From: a bacterium UBA1790
GTDB lineage: Bacteria; Bacteroidota; Bacteroidia; Bacteroidales; Muribaculaceae
Direction: 5' to 3'
DNA length: 8,111 nt
NCBI GenBank assembly: GCA_002314465.1
Contig: DCGA01000160.1
Span: 6,003 to 14,113 of the forward strand
In this document: positions 1 to 5,681 of the stretch, piece after piece
Layout: each line of letters opens with the position of its first letter
How positions within the stretch are numbered: position 1 is the first letter of the stretch
Made by a program: the position numbers and the translations under genes
Notes under the pieces: model-generated
Told to the model about the DNA's origin: nothing
Seen by the model: only the letters and a program-made list of their open reading frames with translations
The model's database searches: none

Positions 1-1015
1 ACATTGAGCCCAGGCTGCGGCCGGGCGCCATCTCGGTGCGATAAAGCAAGCGTAGCATGCGACGCGCCTTGTCGTTGATTATAGAGTCGGGAATCTCGCC
101 CTTGCGGCACATGTCCAGATAGGCTCGTCCCAGGTAATAGTCATCGTAGGTGTTGATGGGAGCCTCCGACGAGAGACCGTCGGTGTAACTTCCCATCTCC
201 AGGTCGAGGCCATTGTAGATAGCCTCGCGGGTGTTGTGGGTTGCGCCCCAGTCGCTAATGACTGCGCCGTCAAATTTCCATTCACCCTTCAAGATATCGT
301 TAAGCAGGCGTGCATTGTGCGACGCATGCTGATCGAGGTACTGGTTGTAACTGCCCATAAGGCTCCATGCACCGCCCTCGGTAACGGCAGCATGGAAGGG
401 ACGCAGATACAACTCGTAGAGGGCACGGTCGCTCACACGCACATCGACGTGGCCGCGCCATGTTTCCTGTTCGTTGAGAGCATAGTGCTTGATGCAACAC
501 GACACGCCATTGCTCTGCAAGCCCTTTATGTAGGGTACGCACATGCTCGAGGCAAGGATGGGGTCCTCGCCCATGTATTCAAAGTTGCGGCCGTTGAGCG
601 GTGTGCGATACAGATTGACACCCGGGCCCAGCAGCACCGATTTCTTGCGATAGCGCGCTTCCTCGCCCACCATGCGTCCGTAAAGGGCGGCAAGGCTGGG
701 CTTCCACGTAGCGGCAAGGCAAGTGAGAGCCGGGAACGCAGTGCACGAGTCATTGGTCCAACCGGCATGGTCCCATTCGTTCCACTTTATCTCCATGCGC
801 ACCCCGTGAGGGCCGTCGCTGGTATACAGTTCGGGTACACCCAGACGGGCAACGCCGGGGCTCGAGAACTTAGACTGGGCATAACTCAGTCGCACTTTCT
901 CTTCAAGAGTCATCTTGCCGAGCAGAGCCTCGATGCGAGCCTCCATGTCGTCGGCCGCTTGAACCATTGTAAAAATACCTGCCATGAATAAAGTGAGAAA
1001 AAGGACCTTTTTCAT
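1..1015 (-). CDS. Secreted GH3 beta-glucosidase-type glycoside hydrolase, N-terminal part (runs off the left edge)
   Basis: The reading frame opens at an ATG at 1015 and stays open to the window edge, giving 338 residues with no stop. Residues 1-20 form a signal peptide (MKK, hydrophobic core, likely cut near VQA-AD). No lipobox cysteine is present, so the enzyme is probably periplasmic. Residues about 25-330 are the GH3 N-terminal barrel. Visible pocket motifs are SDGPHGVR (Asp67), NGRNFEYMGEDP (Arg143), IKHYALNEQE (Lys176, His177) and VISDWGATH. Asp255 in the last is the expected catalytic nucleophile. These match the subsite -1 residues known for GH3 beta-glucan exohydrolases and beta-glucosidases. 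The NagZ-type KH(F)PGHG signature is absent, so a hexosaminidase is unlikely. The C-terminal GH3 domain, which usually supplies the acid/base, lies outside the window. The gene is last in view in the PUL, 92 bases after the transporter. The predicted role is release of glucose or similar from the non-reducing ends of imported oligosaccharides. The family call is firm; the exact substrate is inferred. Confidence 0.93.
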   Translation of the reverse strand, partial: MKKVLFLTLFMAGIFTMVQAADDMEARIEALLGKMTLEEKVRLSYAQSKFSSPGVARLGVPELYTSDGPHGVRMEIKWNEWDHAGWTNDSCTAFPALTCLAATWKPSLAALYGRMVGEEARYRKKSVLLGPGVNLYRTPLNGRNFEYMGEDPILASSMCVPYIKGLQSNGVSCCIKHYALNEQETWRGHVDVRVSDRALYELYLRPFHAAVTEGGAWSLMGSYNQYLDQHASHNARLLNDILKGEWKFDGAVISDWGATHNTREAIYNGLDLEMGSYTDGLSSEAPINTYDDYYLGRAYLDMCRKGEIPDSIINDKARRMLRLLYRTEMAPGRSLGSM

Positions 1016-1033
1016 TATTGTTCTTGCTAAATG

Positions 1034-1103
1034 AAAAAAAACGTACAGGCACAAAGGCACCCGGTATCTACACCTTGTGCCTTTGCGACTATACGCCTTT
1101 GTG
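1034..1103 (-). promoter_or_regulatory. Hairpin region with two alternative stems and a U8 run ahead of the GH3 gene
   Basis: This lies in the 92-base gap between the transporter stop and the GH3 start. Read on the minus strand, 1077-1085 pairs perfectly with 1052-1060 (9 bp, plus a G-U pair between 1086 and 1051). Four more pairs are possible inside its loop (GGUG with UACC). Alternatively, 1095-1103 pairs perfectly with 1050-1058 (9 bp). The two stems use the same 3' arm and cannot form together. A run of eight U follows (1034-1041), 8 to 10 bases after the stem, which is farther than in a standard intrinsic terminator. It could be a weak terminator, an attenuator or an mRNA-stability hairpin. 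The pairing is seen directly; the function is inferred. Confidence 0.45.
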
Positions 1104-1107
1104 ATGT

Positions 1108-2451
1108 TTATTTCTTAATCGGGAATATATACACGAGTCCACACATGATGAGTGCAATGATTGCGGGGAACAATGAGAATATTGCCCAAATCATCAGTTT
1201 TACAGACTCGGTCACCGAAGCGGGGTCAATCGACTCGTTGCCCATAGCATCGGCAGTCATCGTAGCGCCGGCAACACCGAGCAACAGAGCAATGAGAGAA
1301 CCCGACACAGCACCGCCGAACTTCTGCGCCATTGTACCCGACGAGAAGATGAGGCCTGTAGATGAAGTACCGAAGGTTTCGGTCGCGTAGTCGGCAACGT
1401 CGGCATACATAGACCACAGCAGCGGAGAGTAGAGACCCACGCCCACCGAGGTGAGTACCACGAGAACAATCATCAGCCATATCGATGACGGCTTCATGGG
1501 AATAAAGAAGAAGCCAACCGACAACACGAGGCAGATGATAGCCGACCACATGAATGCCTTGCGCTTAGAGCCCACCAACTCGGTAAACTTGGGTGACAAG
1601 CCACCGAAGACCATACATGTAACCTCGCCGAACGCCATGAACACAGTGTAGTTGATGATGAGTCCGCTCACTGTGATGTCACCACCCATACAGTACTGGA
1701 AGATGTAGGCGGCAACGGCATAACGGAAACCATTGAAGAAGTTGGTGCAGATACCGATAGATGTAAGAATGAGCCAGGGCTTGTTCTTAAATAGGTCGGC
1801 AAACTGCTTGAACGAGAACTTCTCGGCACGCACCATCTTCACGCGTTCACGGGTAAGAAGACCGCACACCAGCGTCATTGCAGCAGCGATACCGCCAAAC
1901 ACCGCGCCTATTACAGCATACTGGTGCTGGGGAGTGCCGCCTATCCACTTCTGGATATAGGGGAACGAGAGCAATGTGACGAAGCCCATAGCATAAGCGC
2001 CCACCATGCGGAACGAAGAGAACTGGTTCTTCTCGTTGTCGTCCTCGGTCATCACACCCAGCAGCGAGCCGTAGGGCACGTTAACCGCGGTGTATACAGC
2101 CATCATGAGCAGGTAGAGTGAGTAAGCCCACACACGCTTGCCCACGGGGCCGAAGTCGGGAGTAAACAGCAGAAGCGCAAAGATGAGGCCAAAGGGGATA
2201 GCGCCCAGGATGAGCCACGGACGATAAGTACCCCAACGAGACTGCGTGCGGTCGGCCAGACTACCCATGATGGGGTCGGTAACCACGTCGAACATACGAG
2301 CGATGAGCATGAGCGCAGCAGTATCGGCCAGAGAGAGTCCGAACACGTTAGTAAAGAAGAAGGGGAAAACGATAGACATCACCTTCCAGGTAATACCGCC
2401 GGCAGCGGCATCGCCTAACGCGTATCCGATTTTTTCGCTTAATTTAGCCAC
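1108..2451 (-). CDS. GPH-family (MelB-like) cation:sugar symporter
   Basis: The protein has 447 residues, a normal length for the glycoside-pentoside-hexuronide:cation symporter family of the major facilitator superfamily. About 12 hydrophobic segments span the chain, with a central cytoplasmic stretch at about 200-225 (LLTRERVKMVRAEKFSFKQF). Family marks are the N-terminal YALGD (Asp14), FDVVTDPIMGSLADRT with Asp55 and Asp59 (the acidic pair that binds the cation in MelB), RWGTYRPW (72-79), and YADVADYATETFGTSSTG near 349-366. It should import a mono- or oligosaccharide across the inner membrane with Na+ or H+. The start is GTG: an in-frame TAA lies seven codons upstream with no ATG between. 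The gene follows the SGBP gene by 82 bases, across a terminator-like hairpin, and precedes GH3 by 92 bases, so it probably takes up the GH3 product. The sugar cannot be read from the sequence. Confidence 0.92.
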   Translation of the reverse strand: MAKLSEKIGYALGDAAAGGITWKVMSIVFPFFFTNVFGLSLADTAALMLIARMFDVVTDPIMGSLADRTQSRWGTYRPWLILGAIPFGLIFALLLFTPDFGPVGKRVWAYSLYLLMMAVYTAVNVPYGSLLGVMTEDDNEKNQFSSFRMVGAYAMGFVTLLSFPYIQKWIGGTPQHQYAVIGAVFGGIAAAMTLVCGLLTRERVKMVRAEKFSFKQFADLFKNKPWLILTSIGICTNFFNGFRYAVAAYIFQYCMGGDITVSGLIINYTVFMAFGEVTCMVFGGLSPKFTELVGSKRKAFMWSAIICLVLSVGFFFIPMKPSSIWLMIVLVVLTSVGVGLYSPLLWSMYADVADYATETFGTSSTGLIFSSGTMAQKFGGAVSGSLIALLLGVAGATMTADAMGNESIDPASVTESVKLMIWAIFSLFPAIIALIMCGLVYIFPIKK

Positions 2452-2470
2452 TTTAATATGTCTATTAAGT

Positions 2471-2513
2471 TAAAAAAGGACTCTGGGAACCACACATGCC
2501 GGTGGTCCCCAGA
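2471..2513 (-). terminator. Intrinsic terminator-like hairpin inside the PUL
   Basis: On the minus strand, 2513-2502 pairs with 2493-2482 in an unbroken 12-bp stem (one G-U pair, G+C-rich) with an 8-base loop. Four bases later comes a run of six U (2477-2472). It begins about 20 bases after the SGBP stop codon and ends about 20 bases before the transporter GTG. This is the form of a rho-independent terminator. Since same-strand genes continue directly after it, and I see no TAnnTTTG-type promoter between it and the transporter, it more likely allows partial read-through than ends the operon. A processing or stability hairpin is the alternative. Confidence 0.7.
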
Positions 2514-2533
2514 ACCCATATTATGAGTTGATA

Positions 2534-3889
2534 TTACTTAACTGAAACCTTGGTGATGGTATAACCATTACCAACGATGAGCATACCATCCTCGGCAGCC
2601 ACCTTGGGACCAGACTTGTCGGTGAGAACCCACTCGAGAACCATGTCGCCGTTTACAGCGATGTCGCCACGGTTAGCCTCGCCGTCAAGGCCTGTCATGA
2701 TGTTGTTCCACCATGCGCTTGTGAGAGCAGCCTGGCCATTACCGCTTACGGTAGCAACGATAGTCTTACCCTCGGCAAGAACGCCCTGTTCAAAGAGATC
2801 CTTAGCAGTGGTCTTGAGAGCATCGAAGGGGGTATCCCATGTAACGTTGTGCTCGCCTTCCCAGAGAACGGTCTCGGTAACAGTCTCAACGATACATACC
2901 TTGTAAACCTTGTAGTTGTTACCTACGAGGAACATACCTTCCTCAGCAATGATCTTAGGAGCAGATACGTCGGTTACATCCCAGTCAATTACCTTAGAGC
3001 CTTCGAAGACGATGTCGCCACGGTTAGCCTCACCGTCAAGACCGGTTACGAGGTTGTTCCACCATGATGAAGTCCAAGCGGCCTGTCCGCCACCGTCTAC
3101 AGCCTCAAGATAAGCACGGATTCTCAGGCCTGCCTTAATCTTGCCGGCTTTAGCCATTTCAATACTCTTTTCCTTGAGCTGGTTGAAAGGAGTGCCCCAA
3201 GTTACGAGGTGCTCACCTTCCCACAGAACTGTTTCCTTCTCGGCGGGCTTGAATTCCTCGTTGCTTACGATTACGAGACCGCAGCCATACTTCATGCCGT
3301 CTTCCTTCTCGACAACGATGGGATATTCACCTTCTTCGAGTTCGGGAACATTGAATGTAAGCTTGTTGCCATTGAGGCTAACACCTGTACACTCGATACC
3401 CTTGATGTAAACCTTAACAACGCCGTCGAGGTTCTTACCATCCATGGTCTTCTCCTTACCGGGCATCATGTGACGTGCAACAGCATCATCAGAGAGAGTG
3501 GGGTCACCGTCAAGAGGAAGCACCTTGAGTGTGCAGTTACGATAAGTTGACTTGCCCTTAGTGGTAGTAGCAACAATCTTCACATTGTGTTCGCCAGCGA
3601 GAACGGGCATGTCAATGGTCTTGCCAGTGTAAACCAGTTCGTCGTCGATAAACCAAGTAACGGTAGTGTACTCGGCGGGAGTCACGATGATTTCCAGTTT
3701 GAAATTGGCATCGCGAGAGATTTTAGGCAAAGAGATGGGAGCGCCACCACTTGACTCAGTAAGGTCTGTATTAAGGATGCGGGGAGCGTCATCCTCCGAA
3801 GCTGTCAGGAAAGGATCATTGTCGATCGAACAGCTTGCGAATGTTACCGCTGCCATGAGAGCGGTGAGCATTATATATAACTTTTTCAT
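2534..3889 (-). CDS. Surface glycan-binding lipoprotein (SGBP-like) with tandem Trp-rich C-terminal domains
   Basis: The protein has 451 residues from an ATG that gives a clean lipoprotein signal: MKK, hydrophobic core, then FASC with Cys20. Acidic residues follow the cysteine (SIDND), as in Bacteroidota lipoproteins sent to the cell surface. Residues about 50-125 resemble a PKD/Ig-like beta-sandwich (VTWFIDDELVYTGK, AGEHNVKIVATTTKG). Residues about 140-209 resemble an IPT/TIG domain (DGKNLDGVVKVYIKG, PELEEGEYPIVVE). The rest is two copies of one domain, 219-335 and 339-450. Both carry ETVLWEGEH, VTWxTPF, WWNN and TGLDGEANRGDI. Conserved surface Trp residues suggest carbohydrate stacking. The gene occupies the SusE/F or SGBP position, 38 bases after susD, so binding the PUL substrate at the surface is the expected role. 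No catalytic motif is visible. I do not recognise a named family for the repeated domain, and ligand binding is inferred from position and aromatic content. Confidence 0.8.
   Translation of the reverse strand: MKKLYIMLTALMAAVTFASCSIDNDPFLTASEDDAPRILNTDLTESSGGAPISLPKISRDANFKLEIIVTPAEYTTVTWFIDDELVYTGKTIDMPVLAGEHNVKIVATTTKGKSTYRNCTLKVLPLDGDPTLSDDAVARHMMPGKEKTMDGKNLDGVVKVYIKGIECTGVSLNGNKLTFNVPELEEGEYPIVVEKEDGMKYGCGLVIVSNEEFKPAEKETVLWEGEHLVTWGTPFNQLKEKSIEMAKAGKIKAGLRIRAYLEAVDGGGQAAWTSSWWNNLVTGLDGEANRGDIVFEGSKVIDWDVTDVSAPKIIAEEGMFLVGNNYKVYKVCIVETVTETVLWEGEHNVTWDTPFDALKTTAKDLFEQGVLAEGKTIVATVSGNGQAALTSAWWNNIMTGLDGEANRGDIAVNGDMVLEWVLTDKSGPKVAAEDGMLIVGNGYTITKVSVK
2540..2875 (-). repeat. Tandem protein domain, copy 2 (SGBP residues 339-450)
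   Basis: This is the second copy of the domain, ending one residue before the C terminus. Trp 343, 351, 393, 394 and 420 align with five of the six in copy 1, with the spacing between the first pair and the last pair conserved exactly (8 and 26 residues). The sixth, Trp272 of copy 1, is Leu389 here (QAAL instead of QAAW). The loop before it is three residues shorter. By eye the copies are roughly half identical in protein, with a near-invariant core around WWNN to NRGDI. Confidence 0.85.
2885..3235 (-). repeat. Tandem protein domain, copy 1 (SGBP residues 219-335)
   Basis: This is the first copy of the duplicated Trp-rich domain. Its Trp residues are 223, 231, 272, 276, 277 and 303. It has a slightly longer loop (EAVDGGGQ) before the TSSWWNN segment than copy 2. 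The DNA at 3011-3040 matches copy 2 at 2660-2689 in 29 of 30 bases, and 3053-3066 matches 2702-2715 in 14 of 14, with the same 351-base offset (117 codons) in both blocks. Confidence 0.85.
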
Positions 3890-3927
3890 TGTTCTTTCTG
3901 TTTAAATTATTGTAATGCCGATTATGC
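3890..3927 (-). promoter_or_regulatory. SGBP leader: A-rich translation start region without Shine-Dalgarno
   Basis: The 38-base gap between the susD-like stop and the SGBP ATG holds no purine-rich ribosome binding site complementary to 16S rRNA. It ends in AAGAACA directly before the ATG. The same AAGAACAAT string occurs just before the GH3 ATG (1018-1026 on the minus strand). This fits the A-rich, SD-independent initiation usual in Bacteroidota. No promoter was identified, so co-transcription with the upstream gene is expected. Confidence 0.4.
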
Positions 3928-5667
3928 TTATTTCACGTGGTCCTCAGCAATGTCCCACCATACGCGATGGTGCCAGTCGTCAGTACCACCTAACTTCTCA
4001 ATAGCAGCCTCGTAGTTAGCCTTGTTGTACTTAGCCTCAAGGTTGGGGTATTTAAGACGAACGGGAGTAGTGAGGTTCTCGTCATCATAAGTAAAGTCGT
4101 TAGGCCAACGGTCATACTTGTAGCGGTCCTCGAGTACGGGATAGCCCGAACGGCGGAGGTTAGCCCAACCCTCAGCGGGGTTCATCATGTGATGAATCCA
4201 AGCCTGAGTGTTGATGTTCTCGATAGCCTTTTCACCGGTACCCAGAGTCTGAGCAGCGATGTAATCGGTGATTTCCTGCTCGGTGATGAGAGGAATGTTG
4301 TAGTAAGAGTTCATCATTTCCATTGCCTCGCGGATACCCTTCTTGTAGTAGTCCTCGGCAGTACCTGTTACGTTCCAACCCTTAACCTTAGCCTCGGCAA
4401 GGAGGAATGAAACCTCGGCAGCAGTCATGAGGATGCCAGGGCACTCAGCCTTCTCAAACTTGATAGAGAGGAAGGGACGCATCATGCGAGCGTTGTAGTT
4501 AGACTGGTCGAAACCAACCTCGGGATAATTCTGAACGAGCTTCTCAAGAGTAGGAATCTTGTCATTGCTGGGAGCGCTTACCCAGTTGTGCCACCAAGCA
4601 GCACCGATGTTACAAGCATAAGACTTGCCTTCACCAAGGTCACCTTCGGGTGAGTTCTCATAAGCGACAACCTCGTCGGTTACGTCAACGTTCCAGTCGT
4701 CATCGGCCTTAACGGCGCTACGCTTGGGGTTGAGGTAGTGACGGCAGATGCGATACAAACGGGGGTCGTTAGTGTTCTTCATCATGTTGAAGAATGTAGC
4801 GCAAACGAATGTGGGAGAGTCAGAGTCCTGACCATAGAGCATCTCACCGAGAGCGTTTACACGGAAGTCGAGAGCGCGAGCTCCATCATAGAGAGTGAAC
4901 GGACCGTCGATGTAGCGGATGTAAGCATTCTTAGCATTGCTGTCGATGAAACCGATGCCAGAGTTTACAGCCTTCTCAAATTCTTCCTGGCCCTTAGCCT
5001 TGTCTACCTCAGAGACACGCATTGCATAACGCAGGCGCAGACTGTTGGCATAAACCATCCAGCTCTTAACGTCGCCGTTGAAAACAGATACGTCGCCGGT
5101 TACAAGGTCCTTAGAAGCATCGAACTGCTTGATGCACTTGTCGAGCTCTTCGAAGAAATCGTAGTAGATATCCTTCTGTGCGTCGTACTTGGGAGTAGCA
5201 GTAACTGATGCACGACCTGCCTCGAAGTAAGGAACATCACCATAAGTATCGGTGAGAACCGACATCAGGTAAACCTTGTGGATGCGAAGGATTGCGTTGA
5301 GGTTGGGCTTATCGGCAGTCTTATCGATAGCGTCAACGAGGTTCTTGATAGCCACGCTGTAGAGTTCGTCCCAGATGGGGCGCATCATATCGTTGTCGGC
5401 GTGAACGGCACCTGCGTAGTTACTTACGTTCCAACCACCAGCGAAGTACTGTGTGAAACCGGTAACATAGCAACGGTAAGCGTCCATCATACCAAAGTCA
5501 CCATAAGTTTGAAGCAGAGCTGTAGTGAGCTGTGCGTTGGGGTTGATTTCAGGCGTCTTGGTGTTATCGGTGTTGATTTCCTCCATGTAGTCGTCAGAAC
5601 AAGAAGTCATGGCGAGGGGAAGAGCAATCAGCATGAGGCCTGCAACCTTATATAATAATTTCTTCAT
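3928..5667 (-). CDS. SusD-like outer-membrane lipoprotein (SusD-like_2 / RagB type)
   Basis: The protein has 579 residues from the ATG at 5667. A TTG four codons upstream (5679) is in frame but would put four extra residues before the MKK signal, so I reject it. The signal peptide ends in LAMTSC with Cys23, followed by SDDYMEE, typical of a surface lipoprotein. Recognisable family features are INTDNTKTPEINPNAQL (31-47), the helical TPR-like core around 95-180, TDTYGDVPYFEAG (139-151), ILMTAAEVSFLLAEAK (412-427), GWANLRRSGYPVL (500-512) and the C-terminal VRLKYPNLE...NYEAAIEKLGG...RVWWD. These fit the SusD-like_2 branch rather than classical SusD. The role is the lid over the SusC barrel, capturing glycan and handing it in. 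The ATG is 14 bases after the SusC stop, showing tight coupling. Ligand specificity cannot be assigned. Confidence 0.94.
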   Translation of the reverse strand: MKKLLYKVAGLMLIALPLAMTSCSDDYMEEINTDNTKTPEINPNAQLTTALLQTYGDFGMMDAYRCYVTGFTQYFAGGWNVSNYAGAVHADNDMMRPIWDELYSVAIKNLVDAIDKTADKPNLNAILRIHKVYLMSVLTDTYGDVPYFEAGRASVTATPKYDAQKDIYYDFFEELDKCIKQFDASKDLVTGDVSVFNGDVKSWMVYANSLRLRYAMRVSEVDKAKGQEEFEKAVNSGIGFIDSNAKNAYIRYIDGPFTLYDGARALDFRVNALGEMLYGQDSDSPTFVCATFFNMMKNTNDPRLYRICRHYLNPKRSAVKADDDWNVDVTDEVVAYENSPEGDLGEGKSYACNIGAAWWHNWVSAPSNDKIPTLEKLVQNYPEVGFDQSNYNARMMRPFLSIKFEKAECPGILMTAAEVSFLLAEAKVKGWNVTGTAEDYYKKGIREAMEMMNSYYNIPLITEQEITDYIAAQTLGTGEKAIENINTQAWIHHMMNPAEGWANLRRSGYPVLEDRYKYDRWPNDFTYDDENLTTPVRLKYPNLEAKYNKANYEAAIEKLGGTDDWHHRVWWDIAEDHVK

Positions 5668-5681
5668 AATTGTAGTCAATT

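Noticed and set aside
236..991. Plus-strand open frame of 251 residues opposite the GH3 gene
   Set aside because: It is wholly antisense to a clear GH3 coding sequence with intact motifs. Its translation has no recognisable domain and it has no leader or operon context. It looks like a product of G+C-rich codon use on the other strand.
1016..1060. Possible Bacteroides-type promoter (TAnnTTTG-like TACGTTTT) before the GH3 gene
   Set aside because: The last base of the -7 element does not match. The nearest TTTG is far too close to be the -33 element, and the T run creates a chance resemblance.
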